Of a stretch of DNA of 33,132 nt, positions 23,916-30,968 are shown in pieces (within the stretch, counting starts at the first letter, position 1; each line of letters begins with the position of its first letter). The position numbers and the translations under genes are program-made. Location of the stretch: the NCBI GenBank assembly GCA_964618975.1, contig CAZUDI010000045.1, forward strand, positions 1-33,132, in the 5' to 3' direction. The stretch comes from CAZUDI01 sp964618975. GTDB lineage: Bacteria; Desulfobacterota; Desulfomonilia; UBA1062. The notes under the pieces are model-generated. The model had not been told where the DNA came from and did not search any database. It saw only the letters and a list, made by a program, of their open reading frames with translations.

Positions 23916-25711
23916 GGATGCACCTCCCGGGCCTCGATGGCCTGGAGCGGGCAGACATGCACGCAGACCCCGCAGGCGCTGCACAGGCTGGCCTCGATGC
24001 GCACGCGCCCCTCTTCCAGGACGAGGGCCGGGCACTCGAATTCCCGCACACAGGAGCCGCACCCGGTGCAGGCCTCCGTGACCTGCATGGTGAAGGCCCT
24101 GCGCGAGTGCCTGTCGGTGCGGCGCACGCACGCCGCGCGGGCGATCACGGCGGCCAGACCCTCGCTACGTGTGAAGGCGTGTGCGGCTTTGAGGGTCTCG
24201 CTGAAGGCCGGGATGTCGTTGGGGTCCTGCACCGCGATATGCCGGATGCCGCAGCCGGCCAGGACCTGTTCCAGCGCGAGGGTCTCCCCCTGGGTGTCGC
24301 TGGTCAGCCCTCCGGTGGCCGGGGTGGGCTGGTGGCCGGTCATGGCGGTGCTGGCGTTGTCGAGGATCACGAGCACGAAGCGGGCGCCCGTGACGCGGGC
24401 ATTGATCGTGGGCGGGATGCCGGCATGGAAAAAGGTTGAATCGCCGATGGTGGCGACGATGGGCGGCGGGTCGTCCCGGTCCCTGAAGGCGTGATAGAAG
24501 CCCGCGGCCTGGCTGATGGCCGCCCCCATGCACAGGCAGGTATCCACCCCGCCCAGGTTGAGCCCCAGGGTGTAGCACCCGATGTCCGAGGGGTAGATAC
24601 CGCCTGGCAGGGCCTTCTTGATGGCATAGAAGGCACTGCGGTGCGCGCATCCCGGGCACAGCGAGGGTCGTTTGTCCGGGTAGGAGGGTGCCGTCTCGCG
24701 CGGTGTCTGACCCGTGAGGGCGTCCAGCGCCCGTGATACGACCTCCGGATTCAGCTCGCCCGCCCCGGGGATGGTCCCGTCGATCCGTCCGGAAATGTTG
24801 CGGCGGTCGGTGAACTGGAGTTCGATCACCGGCTCGGTCTCCTCGATGACGAGGACCCGTTCGTGGGCGGTCGCAATGCCGTCCAGGGCCTCCCGGCAGG
24901 AGGGGTAGGGCAGCCTCACCTTGTAGAGGGCGAGGCCCTGCCAGCGCTCCTGGCTATCGAGCAGGTCAATGACATAGGCGCAGGCCACGCCCGAGGCGAC
25001 CACGGCCCGGCGCGCCTCCCGGTTGCCGTGGATCAGCTGCGGCAGGGCCAGCTCATCCTGGGAGAGGGCCACGATCCTCTGATTGAGCTCGTGGTGCAGC
25101 AACAGGCGCGGTCCCGGGGTGGCGGCCCAGCGTGCAGGGTCTTTTGAGAAACACGCCGTGCGTTTCTGCGGCTCGATGACGGGAAGGGTGATATTCTGGC
25201 GGGCATGGCACACCCGGGTGGTGGGCCGCAGGATCACCGGGGTGCGGTATTTCTCCGAGATCGCGAAGGCCGTGCCCGTCATCGCCAGCGCCTCCCGGGG
25301 GCTGCCCGGGTCGAGTACGGGCAGCTTGGCGAAGTGCGCAAACAGGCGGGTGTCCTGCTCGGTCTGGGAGGAATGGGGCCCCGGGTCGTCGGCCACCACG
25401 ATCACCATGCCACCGGTGCACCCCATGTAGGCCGCACTGATCACCGGGTCGGAGGCCACGTTCAGCCCCACCTGCTTCATGGCCACGGCCGAGCGCCGGC
25501 CGGCGATGGAATTGGTATAGGCGATCTCAAAGGCGGTCTTCTCGTTGATGGACCACTCCACATGCACGCCCGGGTGCTTGTGCGCGAGCTGCATGCAGGT
25601 TTCCGCGATCTCGGAGGCCGGGGTGCCCGGATAGGAGGTAATCACGCTCGCCCCGCCAGCGAGCAGGCCATAGGCGATGGCCTCGTTTCCCAAGAGAATC
25701 TTTTTTTCCAT
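23912..25711 (-). CDS. iorA: Indolepyruvate:ferredoxin oxidoreductase, alpha subunit
   Basis: 599 residues from ATG 25711 (GAGGG upstream; family opening MEKKILLGNEAIAYGLLAGG). The pyrimidine-binding domain comes first (SYPGTPASEI, EWSINEKTAFE). The TPP-binding domain has CPGCAHRSAFYAIK, SDIGCYTLG and GDSTFFHAGIPPTIN with DNASTAMTG. At the C-terminus are two ferredoxin-like clusters, CTGCGSCVREFECP and CSACGVCVHVCP. This is the complete IorA layout. The gene is preceded by a tryptophan-codon leader peptide and an intrinsic terminator, which suggests control by charged tRNA-Trp. Confidence 0.96.
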   Translation of the reverse strand: MEKKILLGNEAIAYGLLAGGASVITSYPGTPASEIAETCMQLAHKHPGVHVEWSINEKTAFEIAYTNSIAGRRSAVAMKQVGLNVASDPVISAAYMGCTGGMVIVVADDPGPHSSQTEQDTRLFAHFAKLPVLDPGSPREALAMTGTAFAISEKYRTPVILRPTTRVCHARQNITLPVIEPQKRTACFSKDPARWAATPGPRLLLHHELNQRIVALSQDELALPQLIHGNREARRAVVASGVACAYVIDLLDSQERWQGLALYKVRLPYPSCREALDGIATAHERVLVIEETEPVIELQFTDRRNISGRIDGTIPGAGELNPEVVSRALDALTGQTPRETAPSYPDKRPSLCPGCAHRSAFYAIKKALPGGIYPSDIGCYTLGLNLGGVDTCLCMGAAISQAAGFYHAFRDRDDPPPIVATIGDSTFFHAGIPPTINARVTGARFVLVILDNASTAMTGHQPTPATGGLTSDTQGETLALEQVLAGCGIRHIAVQDPNDIPAFSETLKAAHAFTRSEGLAAVIARAACVRRTDRHSRRAFTMQVTEACTGCGSCVREFECPALVLEEGRVRIEASLCSACGVCVHVCPLQAIEAREVHP

Positions 25712-25741
25712 GATGTCGTATCCCTCATGGGTGCGCATACG

Positions 25742-25767
25742 AAAAAAGGCGGCCCGGGGGCCGCCTT
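25742..25767 (-). terminator. Intrinsic terminator in the iorA leader (attenuator)
   Basis: On the minus strand AAGGCGGCC and GGCCGCCTT form a 9-bp GC-rich stem with a CCCG loop, followed by a run of six T. It lies 31 bases upstream of the iorA start and 30 bases after the leader-peptide stop, so it must be read through for iorA to be expressed. A competing pairing exists: GGGGC (25794-25790) with GCCCC (25761-25757), which would destroy the terminator stem. A small hairpin CTCAG/CTGAG (25784-25769) sits between them. Confidence 0.8.
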
Positions 25768-25797
25768 GCTCAGAGTTGCCTGAGAAGTTGCCCCTTT

Positions 25798-25830
25798 TTA
25801 AGTACCTGTATGCCACCACCGGTTGATCAT
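25798..25830 (-). CDS. Tryptophan leader peptide MINRWWHTGT of the iorAB-paaK operon
   Basis: A 10-codon reading frame, ATG at 25830 to TAA at 25798, with two adjacent Trp codons (25818-25813). Its stop is directly followed by AAAGGGGC, the strand that can pair with the 5' arm of the downstream terminator. A ribosome at the stop codon would cover GGGGC, permitting termination; a ribosome stalled at the Trp codons would leave it free, permitting antitermination. The ribosome site is weak (TGAG, 8 bases upstream). Sequence and geometry are observed; translation and regulation are inferred. Confidence 0.65.
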   Translation of the reverse strand: MINRWWHTGT

Positions 25831-25860
25831 GCACCGCACTCAACGACAAATACGTCCCTT

Positions 25861-25866
25861 TGTCAA
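25861..25866 (-). promoter_or_regulatory. Possible -35 element (TTGACA) for the ior leader transcript
   Basis: A perfect TTGACA on the minus strand sits in an inverted repeat (CCCTT/AAGGG). At 17 bases spacing the -10 would be TTGAGT, a poor match, and the transcript would start almost at the leader-peptide ATG. The call is therefore tentative; the true promoter may be further upstream. Confidence 0.3.
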
Positions 25867-25883
25867 GGGGAATCGTATCTCTA

Positions 25884-25945
25884 AGCAGAAACATCTGGGC
25901 GGATATCAAGGAAAGGGCAAGAAGGTGTCCCCGGGGGTTTCTGCT
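25884..25945. repeat. 9-bp inverted repeat enclosing 44 bases, upstream of the ior leader
   Basis: AGCAGAAAC and GTTTCTGCT are perfect complements. Nothing recognisable lies between them. It may be part of a longer structured leader or a regulator-binding region. Confidence 0.4.
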
Positions 25946-25958
25946 GCACAGAGGTGAA

Positions 25959-25994
25959 TTCTGGCCCTCCTTCCCCGGGGGAGGAGGGCCAGAA
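25959..25994. terminator. Strong 12-bp hairpin between hesB-like gene and ior leader
   Basis: TTCTGGCCCTCC pairs perfectly with GGAGGGCCAGAA across a 12-base GC-rich loop. It lies about 150 bases downstream of the selenoprotein gene on the minus strand and could end that transcript before the ior promoter. It lacks a T-run, so it may be a stabilising 3' structure instead. Confidence 0.45.
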
Positions 25995-26146
25995 GCCTGT
26001 GCTCCGGCTATTGATTCAGGGAGGCACCCGGGTTACGGTTCCAGCCGGAAACGGGATAAATGATGGCTACCCACTGATCCCGGAGGGGGTGCGCAGGGCG
26101 GCCTTTGCCCCGTTGGGCGAGGGCCGCCGGGAACGACAAGCGGAGT

Positions 26147-26461
26147 CTAGCAGCCGGAACAGCCCCCGCATGTCTCTGGTTTGGGCATGGCCGATCGAAT
26201 CACGAAACCGGAGCCCTGCTTGTCGGAAACGAAGTCGACGGTGATGGGGTGGGCCATCTCCAGCAGATTGCGGTGGATGATGAAGGTGAAGTCACCTTCC
26301 TCGAAGATCTCGTCGTGGTCTTGTGGCTCATCCAGAGCCAGCCCCAGGCTGGGGCCCGCTCACGTGCCTTCGTTTACGACGATTCTCACGGGGGTGATGC
26401 CCGCGCGCGTCTTGAAGAACTCGCCAATCATCTCGGTTGCCTTTTCCGTAATGGTAAACAT
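26147..26461 (-). CDS. HesB/IscA-like selenoprotein with in-frame UGA (Sec34)
   Basis: 104 residues if the TGA at 26362-26360 is read as selenocysteine, stop TAG at 26147. AAAGGAG lies 5 bases before ATG 26461. The part before the TGA begins MFTITEKATEMIGEFFKTRA; the part after is AGPSLGLALDEPQDHDE, then FTFIIHRNLLEMAHPITVDF, ending CGGCSGC. Both halves are in the same frame and belong to one IscA/HesB-like iron-sulfur protein. The TGA (NEGT-U-AGPSLG) falls at the position where relatives carry the first conserved Cys (GGCSGPSLG). HesB-like selenoproteins are known in anaerobic Deltaproteobacteria. A hairpin fitting bacterial SECIS rules follows. A pseudogene with a nonsense mutation is the alternative. 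Confidence 0.8.
26324..26340 (-). promoter_or_regulatory. Candidate bacterial SECIS element
   Basis: On the minus-strand transcript UGGCUC and GAGCCA form a 6-bp stem with a UGGAU loop. The loop begins 25 bases after the UGA and has G at its second position, which fits the published consensus for bacterial SECIS hairpins (loop about 16-37 bases from UGA, G among the first two loop bases, stem at least 4 bp). SelB recognition is inferred. Confidence 0.65.
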
Positions 26462-26827
26462 ACACGCTCCTTTAGTTTCCGGCGCCCCCCCTTTGCGGGG
26501 TGGCTGCCGGGTGATGTCGACCGGGGCGAGGCCGTTGATGCCCTGACCATGGTACCTTTTGTATCGGCCGGTTGTGAGGGAGCATGAGACTCTCTCCCCA
26601 GCAGGAGGTGTCTCTTCCCCGCCCGCGTACGGCCTGCCGACAGGGTGCCGTCCCTGACGGATCCTTAATCGCTATGGGGCACAAGTTTGCCCGAGTACTC
26701 ATCCCCCTGATTCCTTCGGATCGGGCGGGTTGTCAAGCTTTTTTAAGCACAGCGTAGACGCACGGAGATGAAGGTCACGAGGGCTGTCTCCGCTCGCAGC
26801 GGCACAACACAGACGCAGGGTTCCCGC
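26462..26827. other. 366-bp region between the selenoprotein and perM genes
   Basis: No convincing gene. Next to the selenoprotein ribosome site is a compound hairpin (26479-26510, outer CCGGC/GCCGG, inner CCCC/GGGG). A TTGACA at 26736-26731 (minus) has no good -10 partner. A 76-codon open frame on the minus strand (26702-26472) has unfavourable ribosome-site spacing and composition, and I do not call it. Confidence 0.5.
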
Positions 26828-28000
26828 TCAGGGATCGGGCCTGGTCCGGGGGGAGGAGAGTTCCCGACTGAATTCGCGGCCGTAGATGTCCAGCAGGGTG
26901 ACGAAGAGCGCGGCGATGACCGGGCCGATGATGAAGCCCATGATGCCGAAGACGGCAATGCCGCCCAGGGTCGAGAAGAAGATGAGCAGGTCGTGCATGC
27001 GGGCATCCCGGCCTACAAGGGCCGGGCGCATGAGATTGTCGATGTTGGAGATGACCACGGTGGAGACCGTGAGGATCACGATCGCCTGCCAGACATTGCC
27101 GAGGATGAGCTCGATGATCGCCGCGGGCACCATGACCACCCAGGCGCCGACCAGGGGGATGATGGAGAGGATCATCATCACGGCCCCCCAGAGCATCCAG
27201 GTATGGATGCCGCAGAGCATGAAGGTGAGACCGCCGAGACCGCCCTGGGTGATACCGATCAGGAGCGTGCCCTTGACCGTCGCGCGGGAGATGAGCACGA
27301 AGCGGGAGAAGAGTTCGCCCTCGTATTCCCGGTTCAGGGGGGAGAGGTAGGCGATCCGCTGGACCATCGCGGGCCCGTCGCGGAAGAAGTAGAACATCGT
27401 AAAGAGGGTGATGAGCACGGTGGTGACGAGTTCGAAGACCCCGCGGGAGGTCTTGTCGATCACCTTGGTGACGAGCTTGCCGGTGGCCTTCAGCCCCTCC
27501 TGGAGGACGCTCAGCCAGTCGATCTGGTCGATGCTGAGCATCTGGCCCAGGCGTGAGTCCCGGATGCGTCCAAGCGCACCCTGGTCTCCCTTCTGAATGA
27601 TCGCCCGCACCTTGGGCTCGGCCGTGGTGTACAGATCGATGGCCTGACCGGCCAGCAGGTGGGTCATGAGGGAGACCGGAATGAGCAGGCCCAGGAGAAA
27701 CAGGAGGCAGCAGATGAAGGCGCTTATTCCCCTGCGCGACCCCAGCCGTGCGAGTATGCGGCGATAGCAGGGATAGAGCAGGGTGGTGAAGGTGGCGGCC
27801 AGGATGATCGGGACCACGAAGACCCGGATGATACTGAAGAAGGCCAGGGCGATGAGCACCAGGCCGCCCGCCAGAAACCAGCGGTTCATGCGCACCTGTG
27901 AGGGATCGAGATCCTCGGGCGGGTTTGCCGGCTTTTCCGGAGAGCCGGAGGCCTCCGATACGGTCGGAGGTGAGCCGTCCTGCAGTGCGTCTTCGTCCAT
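26828..28000 (-). CDS. AI-2E family transporter (PerM/UPF0118 permease)
   Basis: 390 residues, polytopic inner-membrane protein. An acidic, Pro-rich N-terminal 38 residues precede the first membrane segments (FLAGGLVLIALAFFSIIRVFVVPIILAATF and GISAFICCLLFLLGLLIPVSL). A periplasmic or cytoplasmic loop of about 90 residues is followed by the C-terminal membrane block including GGLGGLTFMLCGI, ILSIIPLVGAWVVMVPAAI, DNLMRPALVG and GIMGFIIGPVIAAL, the most conserved motifs of this family. Members have been linked to autoinducer-2 export or Na+/H+ antiport; the substrate here is unknown. Confidence 0.9.
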   Translation of the reverse strand: MDEDALQDGSPPTVSEASGSPEKPANPPEDLDPSQVRMNRWFLAGGLVLIALAFFSIIRVFVVPIILAATFTTLLYPCYRRILARLGSRRGISAFICCLLFLLGLLIPVSLMTHLLAGQAIDLYTTAEPKVRAIIQKGDQGALGRIRDSRLGQMLSIDQIDWLSVLQEGLKATGKLVTKVIDKTSRGVFELVTTVLITLFTMFYFFRDGPAMVQRIAYLSPLNREYEGELFSRFVLISRATVKGTLLIGITQGGLGGLTFMLCGIHTWMLWGAVMMILSIIPLVGAWVVMVPAAIIELILGNVWQAIVILTVSTVVISNIDNLMRPALVGRDARMHDLLIFFSTLGGIAVFGIMGFIIGPVIAALFVTLLDIYGREFSRELSSPRTRPDP

Positions 28001-28070
28001 GGTCCTGAATCATAGCATGTTTCTGGTGCAGCGTGAAACATAATGTGTGCGGTTACCCAACCGGCAGGGG

Positions 28071-28099
28071 TTGACGGCTTATGCTTTTCCCCCTATGTG
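28071..28099 (+). promoter_or_regulatory. Possible promoter of the hybrid histidine kinase
   Basis: TTGACG (28071-28076) and TATGTG (28094-28099) are 17 bases apart. The gene would start about 45 bases after the transcription start. The -10 match is weak. Confidence 0.4.
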
Positions 28100-28150
28100 T
28101 CGATGCAACCCTAACACCCGGTACAACCGAACACGAGAGTGGCGTAAGCT

Positions 28151-30136
28151 ATGAGGCAACTACGAGAGTCGTTCCGTTGGTTCTACGGTGGTAACTCCCA
28201 GCAGCGGGCAGTCTGCGGGGTAGCCTCCGAAAACATCAGCCGGGAAATCATGCTGCAGGTTATCAGCCTCATCGCGATCGGCGCCTTGCTCGTCTTCGGG
28301 GCTGTGGTATACCTGAGCGGCCAGCATCTCTACGTGTGTGTGTTCGACCTGGCCTGGGCGGCGGTCTTTTTCCTCAACCTGTGCTATTTCAGATACAGCG
28401 GCAACCAGTCGGCCGCGAGCCTGTTCGCGGTAGCCTTCTCCGGGAGCCTCCTCTTTTTCTGCCTCATCAGCGGCGGCACGGAAGGAACCGGCTACCTTTG
28501 GGGCTACGCCTTTCCCCTGCTGGCCTTTTCCCTCATGGGCGTGCGTCAGGGCCTGGGGGCGGTAGGTTTTTACTGTGCGGCCTGTATTGTCTTCTTCTTA
28601 GTAGGCTCGTTTTTTGAGAATCTGGCGACCTACACCACGACGTTTGAGTTCCGCTTCGTGGCATCCTTTGTCGTGGTCTCGGCCTATGCGGGCCTGACCG
28701 AAGCACTGCGCAGCCAGGCCCAGCTCCGGCTGGTGGAAAGCAACCAGGATCTCCAGCAGGCCGTCGGCGAACTCCGCGGAACAGAGGAGGCCCTGCGCCG
28801 GGCGGGAGAGGAACTCGAAGAGAGGGTTCAGACCCGAACCGCAGAGCTGCATCAGGCCAACGAGCGTCTGGTAGCGGAGATCGAGGAGCGCCTGCGGGCC
28901 GAGGAAGAACAGTCGCGTCTGCGCGGCCAGCTCGCCCAGGCTCAGAAGATGGAGGCCATCGGGCTGCTGGCCGGAGGGGTGGCTCACGACCTGAACAACA
29001 TCCTGGCAGGCATCATCGGCTACCCGGAACTGCTGCTCATGGATCTTCCCGAGCACAGCCCTCTGAGGCCGCGCATCGAGGCGGTCCAGAAATCCGGTCA
29101 GAAGGCGGCCGCCGTCGTTCAGGACCTGCTGACGCTGGCCCGGCGGGGGGGCGCGACCAAGGAGGGTGTGGAGATTAACCGCATTGTGCAGGAATATCTG
29201 GAAAGCCTCGAGTTTCAGGCCCTCATGCGGCATCACCCCGCAGTCAGGCTCATGGAGCAACTGGAGGAGGGCCTGCCGGCAATCCGGGGAAGTGGTGTCC
29301 AGCTGATGCAGATGCTGATGAATCTGATCATCAATGCCGCCGAGGCCATGCCCGATGGCGGAACGATCTGCGTGTCTACCGCTGTTTGCAGAAACGGTGC
29401 CGAGGGCGGCAAGGTGCCCCCGGGAAGATATGTCATCCTGATGGTGTCCGATACGGGCGTAGGAATCGCCTCGCAGGATCTGGAGCGCATCTTCGAACCG
29501 TTTTTTACGCGCAAGGTCATGGGACGCAGCGGTTCCGGGCTCGGCATGGCCGTGGTGTGGAACACGGTGCGCGATCATGGCGGATTCATCGAGTGCGACA
29601 GTGCCAGGGGGCAGGGGACGACCTTCACACTCTATTTCCCGGTTACGCAAATGTCCACGGTACAGGTTGATCTCTGCCAGGGCCGGCAGGGCTGCCGCGG
29701 AGACGGGGAGCGCATCCTGATCGTCGATGATGTGGCCCTGCAGCGGGAGATCGGCTCCGATATGCTCCGCCGGCTCGCATACAATGTTGACTGTGTATCC
29801 AGCGGAGAGGAGGCCCTGGAGTATCTCCATAAAAGACCTGTCGACCTGCTCGTGCTCGATATGGTTATGGATCCCGGCATGGATGGACTGGAAACCTTCC
29901 GGCAGGCCCGTCGCCTCGACCCCTGCCAGAAGGCCCTTCTCGTCAGCGGCTATTCCGAGAGCATCCATATCCAGGAGGCGCTGGACCTGGGCGTGGGCGC
30001 CTTCTTGAAGAAGCCCTATCTTTTCGAGGAGCTCGGCCAGGCGGTCCGCGCCGTTCTCCAGACCGAGGCGCCCGGAGGGGTTGCTCTTCCCCAAGAGACC
30101 ATCGATCGTCCCCCTTCCCCCGGACAAGAGTCTTAG
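28151..30136 (+). CDS. Membrane hybrid histidine kinase with C-terminal receiver domain
   Basis: 661 residues. Five or six membrane segments occupy about residues 34-182, with no large periplasmic sensor domain, so the signal may be sensed in the membrane. A coiled coil covers about 190-265. The HisKA domain has the phospho-acceptor His279 in GGVAHDLNN. The HATPase domain has NLIINAAEAM (391-400, N box), DTGVGI (434-439) and GRSGSGLGMAVV. The receiver (about 520-635) has the acidic pair DD (526-527), phospho-acceptor Asp570 and Lys620. No DNA-binding partner lies beside it, so it is an orphan kinase whose phosphoryl group presumably goes to a separate phosphotransfer protein or response regulator. 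The start has only a weak ribosome site. Confidence 0.93.
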   Translation: MRQLRESFRWFYGGNSQQRAVCGVASENISREIMLQVISLIAIGALLVFGAVVYLSGQHLYVCVFDLAWAAVFFLNLCYFRYSGNQSAASLFAVAFSGSLLFFCLISGGTEGTGYLWGYAFPLLAFSLMGVRQGLGAVGFYCAACIVFFLVGSFFENLATYTTTFEFRFVASFVVVSAYAGLTEALRSQAQLRLVESNQDLQQAVGELRGTEEALRRAGEELEERVQTRTAELHQANERLVAEIEERLRAEEEQSRLRGQLAQAQKMEAIGLLAGGVAHDLNNILAGIIGYPELLLMDLPEHSPLRPRIEAVQKSGQKAAAVVQDLLTLARRGGATKEGVEINRIVQEYLESLEFQALMRHHPAVRLMEQLEEGLPAIRGSGVQLMQMLMNLIINAAEAMPDGGTICVSTAVCRNGAEGGKVPPGRYVILMVSDTGVGIASQDLERIFEPFFTRKVMGRSGSGLGMAVVWNTVRDHGGFIECDSARGQGTTFTLYFPVTQMSTVQVDLCQGRQGCRGDGERILIVDDVALQREIGSDMLRRLAYNVDCVSSGEEALEYLHKRPVDLLVLDMVMDPGMDGLETFRQARRLDPCQKALLVSGYSESIHIQEALDLGVGAFLKKPYLFEELGQAVRAVLQTEAPGGVALPQETIDRPPSPGQES

Positions 30137-30144
30137 TGGACAGA

Positions 30145-30212
30145 GGGTCAAATTCCCCGCCGTTTGCGGTGGCAAGCAGGGTCGAGGGCTTGCCCTGGGG
30201 TTCATCCCCAGG
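30145..30212 (+). repeat. Dispersed intergenic hairpin repeat, copy B
   Basis: Begins 9 bases after the hybrid kinase stop codon, with GGGTCAAATTCCCC, then CCGCCGTTTGCGGTGG and the perfect hairpin CCTGGGG-TTCAT-CCCCAGG. It aligns ungapped with copy A at 20728-20793. It may serve as the 3' end of the kinase transcript. Confidence 0.75.
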
Positions 30213-30257
30213 ACTTCCCTCGGAGGTGACGGTTACCGCGGCGGGCATGCCAGCTTT

Positions 30258-30905
30258 TTAGGCCCCCTTACCCAAAGACCGCAGCGTATAGACCGCGATC
30301 CCGAAGGCCACGGCTGCATTCAGGGAGGTCTTGCGTCCCTGCATGGGGATGCAGAAGATCCGCTCGCACAGCTCGAGGATGCCCGGATCCACGCCACAGA
30401 CCTCGTTGCCGATCACCAGCACGATGGGCTCTTCGGCTAAAGGCGCCAGGGACAGCGGCTCGCTTAAGGGGCCGCCTTCGAGCGCCCACAGGCGCCGTCC
30501 GTGCGATCGGAGGTTTTCTGCGAGCTTAAGCCCGTCAGGATGGTGGCTCCAGGCCACCACCGCCTGCGCCCCCAGGGCGGTCTTGTGCAGGCGCGGGTTG
30601 TCCGGCGTGGGGGTGATGCCGCACAGGTGCAGATGCCTCAATCCGGCGCCGTCGGCGGTCCGGAACATGGAGCCCACGTTGAAGAGGCTGCGGACGTTGT
30701 CCAGCAGCGCCTCGATCTCCGGTCTCTGCCGGGCGGAGTCAGGCCTGAGCGCGGGGTGCTCGGCATAAGGCCCGGCCGCCGTGAAAATGGCCGAGCGGCA
30801 GCGCGGACAGGCCGTCAGCGGCGTTTCCCGCACGCAAGCCGGGAAGCGCAGCCCGCAGTCCTGGTTGGTGCACTGATAGATGCGGTGCCGGATCCCTTCG
30901 TCCAT
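30258..30905 (-). CDS. SpoU/TrmH-family RNA methyltransferase with N-terminal zinc ribbon
   Basis: 215 residues. The first 45 residues form a zinc ribbon (YQCTNQDCGLRFP and ACPRCRS). The rest is a SpoU methyltransferase with the trefoil-knot motifs: NVRSLFNVGSMFRTADGAG (motif 1), VLVIGNEVCGVDPGIL (motif 2) and IPMQGRKTSLNAAVAFGIAVY (motif 3). It would 2'-O-methylate rRNA or tRNA using SAM. The zinc ribbon fusion is unusual for E. coli-type TrmH and may provide RNA binding; the target nucleotide cannot be read from sequence. AGGGA precedes the ATG at 7 bases. Confidence 0.88.
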   Translation of the reverse strand: MDEGIRHRIYQCTNQDCGLRFPACVRETPLTACPRCRSAIFTAAGPYAEHPALRPDSARQRPEIEALLDNVRSLFNVGSMFRTADGAGLRHLHLCGITPTPDNPRLHKTALGAQAVVAWSHHPDGLKLAENLRSHGRRLWALEGGPLSEPLSLAPLAEEPIVLVIGNEVCGVDPGILELCERIFCIPMQGRKTSLNAAVAFGIAVYTLRSLGKGA

Positions 30906-30968
30906 GGGACCGTCCCTAGCACATCTGCTGCGGAATGGGTACCGGGAGGATCAAACCCCGCAGCAGCG

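Noticed and set aside
25775..25796. String resembling the glycine riboswitch core (GGGGCAACTTCTCAGGCAA)
   Set aside because: The flanking GGAGAG and GGACAGAG parts and a closing P1 stem are missing, and the stretch is better explained as the antiterminator strand plus a small hairpin of the Trp attenuator.
26670..26698. Sigma54-like GG...GC pair on the plus strand
   Set aside because: The -24/-12 match is imperfect and no plus-strand gene follows it.
26472..26702. 76-codon minus-strand frame upstream of the selenoprotein gene
   Set aside because: The G-rich run touches the ATG, so ribosome-site spacing is wrong; composition is Arg/Pro-rich and no family is recognised.
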